The notes below the pieces were generated by a model. That model worked only from the letters and a program-made list of their open reading frames with translations. It was not told where the DNA came from and did no database searches. The position numbers were made by a program, and so were the translations under genes. Shown one piece after another: positions 8,152-15,465 of a DNA stretch of 64,000 bases (the stretch's first letter is position 1; each line of letters starts with the position of its first letter). This DNA comes from Bacteroidales bacterium (lineage in GTDB: Bacteria; Bacteroidota; Bacteroidia; Bacteroidales; F082): assembly GCA_024400425.1 (NCBI GenBank), contig JAKSMV010000006.1, forward strand, positions 1 to 64,000, in the 5' to 3' direction.

Positions 8152-9291
8152 ATGAATAACACCTTAAAAATTACCGCCTTAGCCCTTTTGCTCGGCACAG
8201 GCGCCAACGTCTTTGCACAAGAGGCAAATGACGAAAAACCCGTGTATCAGATTACCGAGACCGTCAACGTGAAACACACACCTGTTGACAACCAAGGTCG
8301 CTCAGGCACCTGCTGGTGCTTTGCCGGCACTGGTTTCGTTGAAGCCGAAATCCTGCGTATCTACGGCAAGGAATTCAACCTTTCGGAAATGTTCACCGTG
8401 CGCAATGCCTGGACTGAAAAGGTCTCGAAATTTGTCAACATGCACGGCAACAACACTTTAAGCCAAGGCGGCGAAGTGTGCGACGTGCTTTACATGATTA
8501 ATAAATACGGTATGATGCCCGAAGCCGACTACACGGGCAAAGTCATCGGCGAAGAACGCCACAACCATGGCGAAATGAACGATGCCATCAGTTCGTATGC
8601 GCGCGCCATCATCAAAAACAGCAACGGTCATTTAAGCCCAGTCTGGAAAAAGGTTTTGCCAGGCATGTTGGATGCCTACCTCGGCGAAGTGCCTGAAAAC
8701 TTTACCGTTGACGGCAAGCAATACACGCCAAAATCGTTCGCCGAAGCCTATCCACTCGACCCAAACAACTACATCGAAATCGCTTCCTACACCAACCAGG
8801 AACTGAACAAGCCCTTCATGGTCGAAATCCCCGACAACTGGACTTGGACACCAGCCTACAACCTCACCCTCGACGACATGATGGCCGCCGTTGACCATGC
8901 GCTCGAAAACGGCTACACCGTCGGTTGGGCTCAGGATGTCAGCGACAAGGGCTTCTCGCGCAAGATGGGGTTGGGCATCGTTCCCGAAGATTTTGATGCA
9001 GGAAACCTTTGGGAAGAAATCGTCCCCGAAAAGACCATTACCGACGAAGACCACCAGAAAGCCATCGACAGCTGGGAAGTCGGCGACGACCACTCCATGC
9101 TCGTTGTCGGCCTCGCCAAAGACCAGAACGGCACCAAGTATTACAAAATCAAAAACTCTTGGGGCACTAAGGACATGGTTTATGACGGTTACTGGTACTG
9201 CTCGGAATCATACGTCCGTCTGCACACCATTTTCTTCACACTGCACAAGGATGCACTCTCGAAGGACATGAAAAAGAGCCTGAAATTATGA
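8152..9291 (+). CDS. Secreted C1B (bleomycin hydrolase / aminopeptidase C-like) cysteine peptidase, copy 1
   Basis: This 379-residue protein has a signal peptide (cut after VFAQ) and a papain-fold peptidase of the C1B group. C54 in the QGRSGTCWCF block is the nucleophile, H314 in GDDHSMLVVG and N335 in IKNSWG complete the triad. Aminopeptidase C and bleomycin hydrolase are usually cytoplasmic and about 450 residues; this one is exported and shorter. It has no type IX sorting tail, so it probably works in the periplasm, perhaps trimming peptides released by the upstream C10 enzyme; that link is an inference from position only. The gene has no clear promoter of its own and lies 24 bp after the C10 gene. 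It is a paralogue of the next gene. Confidence 0.88.
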   Translation: MNNTLKITALALLLGTGANVFAQEANDEKPVYQITETVNVKHTPVDNQGRSGTCWCFAGTGFVEAEILRIYGKEFNLSEMFTVRNAWTEKVSKFVNMHGNNTLSQGGEVCDVLYMINKYGMMPEADYTGKVIGEERHNHGEMNDAISSYARAIIKNSNGHLSPVWKKVLPGMLDAYLGEVPENFTVDGKQYTPKSFAEAYPLDPNNYIEIASYTNQELNKPFMVEIPDNWTWTPAYNLTLDDMMAAVDHALENGYTVGWAQDVSDKGFSRKMGLGIVPEDFDAGNLWEEIVPEKTITDEDHQKAIDSWEVGDDHSMLVVGLAKDQNGTKYYKIKNSWGTKDMVYDGYWYCSESYVRLHTIFFTLHKDALSKDMKKSLKL

Positions 9292-9352
9292 TTCATTTCT
9301 CTTGAAAAGGTGATTTTTTGTTTTTGAGAGCAAAATCAATTCATTAAATTCC

Positions 9353-9360
9353 TACCTTTG
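9353..9360 (+). promoter_or_regulatory. -7 promoter box of the second C1B peptidase
   Basis: TACCTTTG fits TAnnTTTG. The leader to the ATG at 9426 is about 65 bp, long for this window, and is A/C-rich without an obvious hairpin. Confidence 0.5.
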
Positions 9361-9425
9361 CAAATTACATTTCATCAAAGCACAAACAACAATTAAACAA
9401 ATCAACAAATAAACAATTCAACAAA

Positions 9426-10655
9426 ATGAAATTCAAACACATTCTCACCGCAACAGCCCTGATGCTCAGCGTCGGCGCATTTGCCCAAACAGAAGCCAAA
9501 AACGAAGTCAAGGAAGACGAAGGCTTCAAGTTCACCACCATTAAGGAACTCCCTATCACCTCCGTTAAGGACCAGAACCAAGCCGGTACATGCTGGTGCT
9601 ATTCCTCATTAGCATTCTTCGAATCGGAATTGCTCCGCATGGGCAAGCCTGAATACGATTTCTCGGAAATGTACATCGTCTATAAGACCTACATGGACCG
9701 CGCCGAAGCTTCAGTCCGTACCCATGGCGATGTTTCTTTCTCGCAAGGTGGCTCGTTTGGCGACGTCATGTATGCCATCCGTCACTACGGCCTCATTCCT
9801 GATTCAGAAATGCCAGCCGGCGCCATGCACAACGATTCATTGTCGAACTTCACCGAACTTTCAGCCGTGACCGACCCATACGTCAAGGCTATCGCAACAA
9901 GCAAGAAAATCCAAATGGATGCTGACGGCAACCCACTGTGGAAGAACGGCTTGGCCGGCATCTACAATGCTTACCTCGGCACTTGCCCAGAAGAATTCAC
10001 CTACAACGGCAAGAAATACACTCCTATGAGCTTTGCCGAATCGACAGGCCTGAACATGGACGACTATGTCAACCTGACTTCTTTCACACATCATCCATTC
10101 TATGAAAAATTCGTCATCGAAGTGCAGGACAACTGGCGCTGGGGACAGGCTTGGAACCTTCCTATCGACGAACTCATGCAGGTGATGGACAACGCCATCG
10201 AAAACGGCTATCCGATTGCCTGGGGTTCTGACGTCAGCGAAAGCGGCTTCCTCCGTGGCAAGAACCTGGGCGTTGTGGTTTTGCCTGACCTCAAGTCAGA
10301 TGGCAAAGACCTCACCGGCAGCGACATGGCTCACTGGACAGGCCTTTCGGCAGCCGACCGCAGAAAAGAAGCCCAAAATGGTCCTACCCCACAAAAATGG
10401 GTCAGCCAGAAAGAACGCCAGATGGCATACGACAACTTCGAGACTGGCGACGACCACGGCATGTTAATTTATGGTACTGCCAAGGACCAAATCGGCAACG
10501 AATACTTCCTCGTGAAGAACAGCTGGGGCGATGCCGGCAACTACAATGGCATTTGGTACGCATCGAAGGCTTTCGTGCGCTACAAGACCATGAACATCGT
10601 TGTCCACAAGGATGCACTTCCAAAGGACATTGCCAAGAAGCTTGGCATCAAATAA
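9426..10655 (+). CDS. Secreted C1B cysteine peptidase, copy 2
   Basis: This 409-residue paralogue of the preceding gene has a signal peptide (cut after AFAQ). The triad is complete: C56 in NQAGTCWCYS, H344 in GDDHGMLIYG and N365 in VKNSWG. It differs from copy 1 by an insert before the His motif (around VLPDLKSDGKDL). It belongs to the C1B family of aminopeptidase C and bleomycin hydrolase; the exported form without a type IX tail suggests a periplasmic peptidase. It is transcribed from its own promoter and ends at a strong terminator at 10681. The two copies probably divide the work of degrading peptides of different length, but the sequence cannot show that. Confidence 0.88.
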   Translation: MKFKHILTATALMLSVGAFAQTEAKNEVKEDEGFKFTTIKELPITSVKDQNQAGTCWCYSSLAFFESELLRMGKPEYDFSEMYIVYKTYMDRAEASVRTHGDVSFSQGGSFGDVMYAIRHYGLIPDSEMPAGAMHNDSLSNFTELSAVTDPYVKAIATSKKIQMDADGNPLWKNGLAGIYNAYLGTCPEEFTYNGKKYTPMSFAESTGLNMDDYVNLTSFTHHPFYEKFVIEVQDNWRWGQAWNLPIDELMQVMDNAIENGYPIAWGSDVSESGFLRGKNLGVVVLPDLKSDGKDLTGSDMAHWTGLSAADRRKEAQNGPTPQKWVSQKERQMAYDNFETGDDHGMLIYGTAKDQIGNEYFLVKNSWGDAGNYNGIWYASKAFVRYKTMNIVVHKDALPKDIAKKLGIK

Positions 10656-10680
10656 GCATAACGGACAATCATTGATAAAA

Positions 10681-10716
10681 ACGGAGAAGCGCTTATTTTG
10701 GTGCTTCTCCGTTTTT
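10681..10716 (+). terminator. Rho-independent terminator after the C1B peptidase pair
   Basis: The perfect 10-bp stem ACGGAGAAGC / GCTTCTCCGT (10681-10690, 10703-10712) is followed by a T run. Confidence 0.85.
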
Positions 10717-10731
10717 ATGTGAAATAATGTG

Positions 10732-10739
10732 TATTTTTG
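10732..10739 (+). promoter_or_regulatory. -7 promoter box of the outer membrane barrel gene
   Basis: TATTTTTG fits TAnnTTTG, 25 bp before the ATG at 10765 and just after the preceding terminator. Confidence 0.55.
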
Positions 10740-10764
10740 CATCCAATTCTCAAATCAATCAATT

Positions 10765-11532
10765 ATGAAAATGAAGAAATTGTTTCTTGCCGCTTTCATG
10801 GCAGCGGCCTTAATGTGCGGCAACACTCTGTTTGCCCAATCGAGTTCGTATCTGAATTTAGGCCTTAACATTCCTCAAGGCACTTTCGGGAGCAAGACCA
10901 ATTCTTGCGCATTGTTAGACCCTACAAGCACCCAAGGCGGTGCCAACCTCGGTGCCAACCTCGGATTTAAGTTCATCACCAACACCAAGGCAAAAGGCCT
11001 GGGCATCATGTTCACTGTCGATGGCATGTACAACGGACTGCAAAATGAAGTCAAAGTGGATGAATATATGCATACCGGAATCCCAGAAATTGCAGGTCTC
11101 GATACAAAAACAAAGAATCCAAGCTATATCAATGTGCCCATCCTGTTAGGTCTAAACTATACATTTAACTTTACCAACATGATTGGCCTCTATGTTGAAG
11201 GCGGTGCTGGTGTCAATGCCAGATTCATCCTCCCCTGCAAGTTTAGCGCCAATGGTTCAGTTTTAGGTATCACCACAGATTATTCTCTTGTGAACCACTA
11301 TACTCCAAAAGCATCATTCGCTTTCGAATTTGGAGGCGGCATCCTGATCAGCAAGGCTATCACCCTCGGTGTGAATTACTATAATCTTGGAACCGCCACT
11401 GTCTCAGGACATACAGATAGCTATCTGAAAGTTTCCACAAGCAACCAATCCATTTCAAATTCAACAGATTTCGAGCTAAAGGACTTGTCAACCAGCATGT
11501 TGGTTGTGCGCTTAGGCATCCGCTTGATGTAA
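10765..11532 (+). CDS. Outer membrane beta-barrel protein, function unknown
   Basis: The 255-residue product has a signal peptide (cut after TLFAQ), then alternating polar/hydrophobic strands rich in Gly and aromatic residues (YLNLGLNIPQG, LGANLGFKF, YVEGGAGVNARF, FEFGGGIL), ending in VVRLGIRLM. This is the pattern of small 8- to 10-stranded outer membrane barrels of the PorT/OmpW-like type common in Bacteroidetes. No enzyme or receptor motif is visible. The frame is open upstream to 10729, but the start at 10765 follows the promoter box at 10732 and gives the signal peptide. A hairpin terminator follows at 11553. Confidence 0.7.
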   Translation: MKMKKLFLAAFMAAALMCGNTLFAQSSSYLNLGLNIPQGTFGSKTNSCALLDPTSTQGGANLGANLGFKFITNTKAKGLGIMFTVDGMYNGLQNEVKVDEYMHTGIPEIAGLDTKTKNPSYINVPILLGLNYTFNFTNMIGLYVEGGAGVNARFILPCKFSANGSVLGITTDYSLVNHYTPKASFAFEFGGGILISKAITLGVNYYNLGTATVSGHTDSYLKVSTSNQSISNSTDFELKDLSTSMLVVRLGIRLM

Positions 11533-11552
11533 AACTCGGATATGTAAATGTT

Positions 11553-11590
11553 AAAAATGCAGGAGCAAGAAATTGTTCCTGCATTTTTTT
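11553..11590 (+). terminator. Strong rho-independent terminator after the barrel gene
   Basis: The stem 11553-11568 / 11573-11588 (one G-T pair) closes on a GAAA tetraloop and ends in seven T. It lies only about 30 bp before the CYTH gene, so that gene must start from a promoter in between. Confidence 0.88.
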
Positions 11591-11619
11591 GTTTCTTTGC
11601 GGAACCAACATCCAGCAAA

Positions 11620-12096
11620 ATGGCACAAGAAATAGAGAGAAAGTTTCTGGTCAAAGGCGACTACAAGGCTGAAGCCTTCAGTTCGACACGCATCACGCAA
11701 GGTTATCTTTCGAGCGTTCCAGAGCGCATCGTTCGCATCAGAGTGAAGGGCGAGAAATCCTTCATCACCATCAAAGGGATTTGCGATGCTTCGGGCGTAT
11801 CACGTTTTGAATGGGAAAAGGAAATCGACGTTGACGAAGCCAAATCATTGCTCGAAATTTGCGAGCCTGGCATCATCGACAAAACCCGCTATCTCCTCAA
11901 AAACACCGATGGAATACACACTTGGGAAGTTGACGAATTTTGCGGCGACAACGAAGGACTCGTCATCGCCGAAATTGAGCTTTCCGACGAAAACGAGCCT
12001 TTCGACAAGCCCGAATGGTTAGGCGAAGAGGTCACTGGCGACATGAAATACTACAATTCCATGCTGCTGAAAAACCCCTATAAGAGTTGGAAATGA
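11620..12096 (+). CDS. CYTH domain protein (triphosphatase / class IV adenylate cyclase-like)
   Basis: This 158-residue protein begins MAQEIERKFLV; EIERKFL is the CYTH signature. Further tunnel residues are visible as RIVRIRVKGEKSFITIKG, FEWEKEI, KTRYLL, WEVDEF and IAEIELSDE. Small stand-alone CYTH proteins in bacteria are mostly inorganic triphosphatases or adenylate/thiamine triphosphate enzymes that bind triphosphate in a beta-barrel tunnel with Mg2+. It is cytoplasmic. The frame is open back to 11548, but that start would lie inside the terminator hairpin at 11553, so 11620 is preferred; TTTCTTTG just before it is a poor promoter box. The gene converges on YitT with 24 bp between them. 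Confidence 0.88.
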   Translation: MAQEIERKFLVKGDYKAEAFSSTRITQGYLSSVPERIVRIRVKGEKSFITIKGICDASGVSRFEWEKEIDVDEAKSLLEICEPGIIDKTRYLLKNTDGIHTWEVDEFCGDNEGLVIAEIELSDENEPFDKPEWLGEEVTGDMKYYNSMLLKNPYKSWK

Positions 12097-12120
12097 ATTA
12101 GGTTTAGACAAACCTTTCCA

Positions 12121-13011
12121 TCATTTTCTAATCTGCTCGAAACCCTTTCCATAGGCTCCCATCACGGTGTTCATCGTCATGAAGGCCGCCGGATCCTCTT
12201 CTTTCACGATACGCATGATTTGCTGCGCCTCGCGCTTGTGCGTCACCACCATGAGGATGTCACCTTCGCGTTTCGTGTACCAACCCATACCTTTGACCGC
12301 AGTCACACCGCGGTGCATTTCGTTCGTGATACGGTCGGCAACTTCAGCAGGTTTCGATGTGAAGATAAAGGCCTGAACCGATTGCTTGTTACCCGTCAGT
12401 ACCAAGTCGATGCAATAGCTGCACACGCCCAGCACGACAAAGCTATAGATGATGCTCTCGATGCTATGGAAGACGAAATAGGAGCAGCCGATGATGATGA
12501 TATCGCAGAACAAGATGACACGACCTTGCGAAATGTTGCGGTACTTGTTGACAATCATGGCAATGATGTCGGTTCCGCCCGTGCTACCCCCTTGCGTGAA
12601 AGCCACGCCGATGCTCGCTCCAGCCAAGGCACCACCCAAGATGGCGGCAAGGAAATGGTCGGAGACAAAAAGGTCCATCGTGCCAGCCAACATCGGATCG
12701 GTGATGAAATGCTGCTGCAGCGACATGAAAACGGAAGCCATCACGATAGAATAGGCCGTCTTGATACCGAAGCCCGGCCCGATGACTTTCAGCGCAATCA
12801 GCAATAGAATCGTGTTGATGACGAAGATGGAGATACCAGTAGAAAGGCCTGTAGCCCAAAAGATTAAGGTAGCGATACCACTCACGCCACCGCCCATCAG
12901 ATGATTGGGGATGAGGAACGCCGTCCAGCCGAAATCCATGACGAAGATGGCGATTGTAATGATGACATAGCGTTTGATTTCCTCTAAAATTGTCTTTTTG
13001 TCTGCTTTCAT
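12121..13011 (-). CDS. YitT family membrane protein (DUF161/DUF2179)
   Basis: The 296-residue protein has about five or six membrane segments in residues 1-215, with the conserved LIPNHLMGGGVSGIA and TQGGSTGGTDIIA blocks of the YitT membrane domain. A soluble DUF2179 domain follows at about 225-290 (RGVTAVKGMGWYTKREG, VVTHKREAQQI). The function is unknown in the family; a transport role is commonly proposed. The gene stands alone with a promoter box at 13054. Downstream it converges on the CYTH gene and no hairpin is seen between them. Upstream lies the 1.4-kb repeat region. Confidence 0.88.
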   Translation of the reverse strand: MKADKKTILEEIKRYVIITIAIFVMDFGWTAFLIPNHLMGGGVSGIATLIFWATGLSTGISIFVINTILLLIALKVIGPGFGIKTAYSIVMASVFMSLQQHFITDPMLAGTMDLFVSDHFLAAILGGALAGASIGVAFTQGGSTGGTDIIAMIVNKYRNISQGRVILFCDIIIIGCSYFVFHSIESIIYSFVVLGVCSYCIDLVLTGNKQSVQAFIFTSKPAEVADRITNEMHRGVTAVKGMGWYTKREGDILMVVTHKREAQQIMRIVKEEDPAAFMTMNTVMGAYGKGFEQIRK

Positions 13012-13053
13012 AACTCATTAAGAATTTAGTTTCAACATTGACCTTTCACAAGG

Positions 13054-13061
13054 CAAATATA
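13054..13061 (-). promoter_or_regulatory. -7 promoter box of the YitT gene
   Basis: On the minus strand this reads TATATTTG (TAnnTTTG), 42 bp before the start at 13011. Confidence 0.5.
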
Positions 13062-13124
13062 AGGCTTTTTCCCTTTGGCAGAAAACAAATGACGAGAAAT
13101 ACTTGTTTATTTTGTCACCTATGG

Positions 13125-13233
13125 CAGTGACTCACGGGCACTGCTAAACCTCTACCGCCCTTACAGGGCTTCGCAAAGTCCCGTAGGGACGAAAGAGATT
13201 TAGCAGCCGGTGAAGCGCAGCGGAACCCCTGCC
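13125..13233. repeat. 109-bp dispersed repeat, left copy
   Basis: This segment matches 16918-17026 in the same orientation at the same length with about six differences. Inside it CTGCTAAACCTCT and AGAGATTTAGCAG form an imperfect inverted repeat around two small palindromes (CCCTTACAGGG and GTCCCGTAGGGAC), so single strands would fold into one long stem. The two copies bracket the 42-bp array, the Rhs toxin module and the lipoprotein gene. Confidence 0.85.
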
Positions 13234-13252
13234 ACTACCGGCAGGCTGACAG

Positions 13253-13410
13253 TCGCTTCGCGTCATCGCGAACGTAGTGAAGCGAACCTGGAATTTCCTC
13301 CATGTATCGCTCGTATCTTTATAAAAAAACAATACGATAGATACGCGTAATACGCGGAGGCAAACTCATCGTCTGGTTTGCTTCGTCGTGCCTCCTCGCA
13401 ATGACGTTCC
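13253..13410. repeat. Degenerate REP-like dispersed repeats
   Basis: GCTTCGCGTCATCGCGAACG and the following bases up to GTAGTGAAGC match, with one difference over about 30 bp, the reverse complement of a segment near 44042-44072. Around 13378-13409 TTGCTTCGTCGTGCCTCCTC and CGCAATGACG belong to the same style of repeat, which is widespread in bacterial intergenic DNA. No gene can be supported here. Confidence 0.6.
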
Positions 13411-13447
13411 ACGTCTTGGCGATTTTCACTCATTTGTTTCGAAAACA

Positions 13448-13471
13448 AGACGCGATGAATCGCGTCTCTAC
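13448..13471. repeat. Palindromic GTAGAGACGC-type repeat, copy 1
   Basis: AGACGCGATGAATCGCGTCT is a near-perfect palindrome (9-bp arms) followed by CTAC. The second copy at 13523 is in the opposite orientation. Confidence 0.65.
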
Positions 13472-13522
13472 AAGTTTAACGGTTGTTGCATACATCGTGA
13501 ATTCGTCAAACGACATCCGTTT

Positions 13523-13547
13523 GTAGAGACGCCGATTTATCGCGTCT
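13523..13547. repeat. Palindromic GTAGAGACGC-type repeat, copy 2
   Basis: GTAGAGACGCCGATTTATCG followed by CGTCTC is an imperfect palindrome and an inverted relative of 13448-13471. Such short palindromes are typical non-autonomous intergenic elements. Confidence 0.6.
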
Positions 13548-13560
13548 CCTGCTTTTTAAT

Positions 13561-13595
13561 CTGGATGGCTTCGTTCCTCGCCATGACGCAAAGCG
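13561..13595 (+). repeat. 35-bp dispersed repeat, exact inverted copy of 43975-44009
   Basis: It starts CTGGATGGCTTCGTTCC and ends CATGACGCAAAGCG. The same 35 bases occur without a mismatch on the opposite strand behind der, 30 kb away. Confidence 0.85.
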
Positions 13596-13733
13596 TGCGT
13601 GGGGGCGAAGCCTTCAACAAATCGTGGAACGATAATGCGACGATACAATAGAAGAAACCCGTTGCTCAATCCTTGTGCCAAACTACGATAATGTGACGAT
13701 TAATCCATTAATTCTGTGATTTTTGTGGGAAAT

Positions 13734-14380
13734 CTGACAGTTCCAACTGCCTCGACCCACGACGCTCGTGGGAAACCTGACAGTTCCAAGTGCCAAAACC
13801 CTTGAGCATGCCAAAAACTGACAGTTCCAAGTCCTTTTACCCCACGAGCATGACAGAAACTGACAGTTCCAACTCATCAAACCCACCGATTTTGGGCAGA
13901 AACTGACAGTCGCAACCCATTTTGACGCATGATGCATGGAAAACCTGACAGTTCCAAGTGCCTCGACCCACGCCACTCGTGGGTATTCTGACAGTTCCAA
14001 GTCCATTTGACCCATGAGCATGACAAAACATGACAGTTCCAAGTCCTTCGACCCATCGATTCTGGCAAAACCTGACAGTTCCAACTCATCAAACCCATCG
14101 ATTTAGCCAAAACCTGACAGTTCGAAGTCATTTTGGCACACGAAAGTGGCAAAAAATGCGGGTTTCAAGCCTCGTGCGCCCACGATTCGTGGGAAAACTG
14201 ACAGTTCCAAGTCCTTCCGACCCACGGCCATGGGTTGACACGTCAGTTCCAAGTCCTTCGACCCATCGATTTGGGCAAAAGCTGACAGTCACAAGTCCTT
14301 CGGAGGCACGAGCGTGGGTAAACAGGTCAGTTGCAAGTGCTTTGACTCACCGATTCCGAAAAAGCATGACCTGTGCAAGA
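13734..14380. repeat. Regular 42-bp tandem array (core CTGACAGTTCCAAGT plus 27-bp variable hairpin)
   Basis: The 15-bp core CTGACAGTTCCAAGT (or close variants) recurs at 13734, 13777, 13818, 13860, 13903, 13945, 13988, 14030, 14072, 14114, about 14156 (degenerate), 14198, 14240, 14282, 14324 and 14366: a period of 42 bp with only 1-bp drift. The 26-28 bp between cores fall into a few classes, several palindromic (CCCACGCCACTCGTGGG, CCCACGATTCGTGGG, CCCATCGATTTGGG). It is not coding: open frames across it slip between three readings of the same core (LELSGF, LGTVRF and WNCQF on the minus strand). The last units decay towards the promoter of the Rhs gene. I recognise no described element. Confidence 0.9.
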
Positions 14381-14422
14381 CTTTTTTTCACCTTTTTTCT
14401 TGACTTTTGGTTTTTGACGATA

Positions 14423-14430
14423 TAACTTTG
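14423..14430 (+). promoter_or_regulatory. -7 promoter box of the orphan Rhs gene
   Basis: TAACTTTG fits TAnnTTTG, 21 bp before the ATG at 14452. TAACTTTGCAGCG recurs upstream of the lipoprotein gene at 16151. Confidence 0.5.
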
Positions 14431-14451
14431 CAGCGTCAAAACCAGGCAAGC

Positions 14452-15465
14452 ATGGCAGCAGGCTTCACATACGGAACCATTCATCCCGACCTCCAAGGAT
14501 GGGAATGCCAAACCTCGACCGGGGTGGGCGCGAGGGAATGGACGGGATACGGGGAAGCGCCCGCCATGTGTGTCGGGCCGGTTAGCCCGTCCTTGAACTT
14601 TTGTAACTTTTCTTTCAAGAGAAAAGTTAATGAAACCCGCATGTACGACCCTGTGATGTCGTCGTTCCTCTCTGTGGATGCCTATGTGCAAAGCCCCGAC
14701 AATTCGCAGAACTTCAACCGCTACGCCTACTGCCTCAACAACCCGTTGCGTTACACCGACCCGAGCGGGTGGTTCTACCAAGGTGGGCATTCCGGCTCTT
14801 CTTTGCAAGGACCATACGAATGCCAATGGAACTCCCCGTTGGAGCCTAGGGACCTTGGCCTTCGCCAGCTGCCCGACGGCCCCAACCCCGACATCCTCTG
14901 GATGGAAGCCAATGAACAGAAAGGTGGAGGCGGCGGAGAAACCCAAAACGGCTTTTTCGATAGTTATGGTAAATATATAGGTTCTGACGGTAAATATGAA
15001 GGGAAAATTTATGTTGTATATAATGTTAAAAACGACAAAGAAAAAGTACCACGAGGTGAATCCTATAAAGATGCCGTTACTTTCATAAAACAAAACGATG
15101 GTAAATATGGAGGCAGCATCGAAAATCTTGATGTAGTTTATAAAAGTGCTGTTGGAAGTCCTATGAAAGAAGATATTATAATAGAACTTCCAGCCAATTG
15201 TTCAACATACCATAGCCATCCAAGTGGGACAATATACAAACAAATCGGAGGCAACGTTGGTGGAGCTGATGAATTTCATTGGTATAATCAATTTCCTTCA
15301 ATTACAGACATATCAAATGCAGGTAACTTTAATCATTTTGTAATTGGTATGGGAGGACGGAATGTGCCATTTGGTGGATATGTTTATGGCTACAACGCTT
15401 CTGGAACTCATATTCAAATCAGTATTAAGACTTTTACTAACCCAAATCTTTTCAAATTGCCATGA
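14452..15465 (+). CDS. Orphan Rhs core protein with C-terminal JAB-like metallopeptidase toxin domain
   Basis: The 337-residue product carries an Rhs repeat-associated core (about 63-107: RMYDPVMSSFLSVDAYV, QNFNRYAYCLNNPLRYTDPSG), the hallmark of the C-terminal end of Rhs/YD-repeat polymorphic toxins, but only about 60 unrelated residues precede it instead of the usual very long repeat shell. After a Gly-rich joint near residue 165 the tip begins. It contains H254-S-H256-P-S-G and S283-I-T-D286, the HxHPSG...SxxD metal site of JAB/JAMM peptidases, with a longer loop between them. Bases become clearly AT-richer from about 14960. The N-terminal part contains a DNA hairpin (AACTTTTCTTTCAAGAGAAA, followed by AGTT) that suggests an old indel. 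The candidate immunity gene overlaps its stop by 4 bp. It may be a displaced Rhs tip or a short secreted effector. Confidence 0.75.
   Translation: MAAGFTYGTIHPDLQGWECQTSTGVGAREWTGYGEAPAMCVGPVSPSLNFCNFSFKRKVNETRMYDPVMSSFLSVDAYVQSPDNSQNFNRYAYCLNNPLRYTDPSGWFYQGGHSGSSLQGPYECQWNSPLEPRDLGLRQLPDGPNPDILWMEANEQKGGGGGETQNGFFDSYGKYIGSDGKYEGKIYVVYNVKNDKEKVPRGESYKDAVTFIKQNDGKYGGSIENLDVVYKSAVGSPMKEDIIIELPANCSTYHSHPSGTIYKQIGGNVGGADEFHWYNQFPSITDISNAGNFNHFVIGMGGRNVPFGGYVYGYNASGTHIQISIKTFTNPNLFKLP

Noticed and set aside
11548..11619. Longer form of the CYTH protein
   Set aside because: The extension would be encoded by the terminator hairpin of the upstream gene.
13734..14380. CRISPR array
   Set aside because: The constant part is only 15 bp, the intervening parts are related to each other and partly palindromic, and no cas gene is nearby.
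13683..14425. Open reading frames across the 42-bp array (minus strand 13683-14084, plus strand 14030-14425)
   Set aside because: The same core is read in three different frames along the array because unit length varies by one base; no start signal or family similarity.
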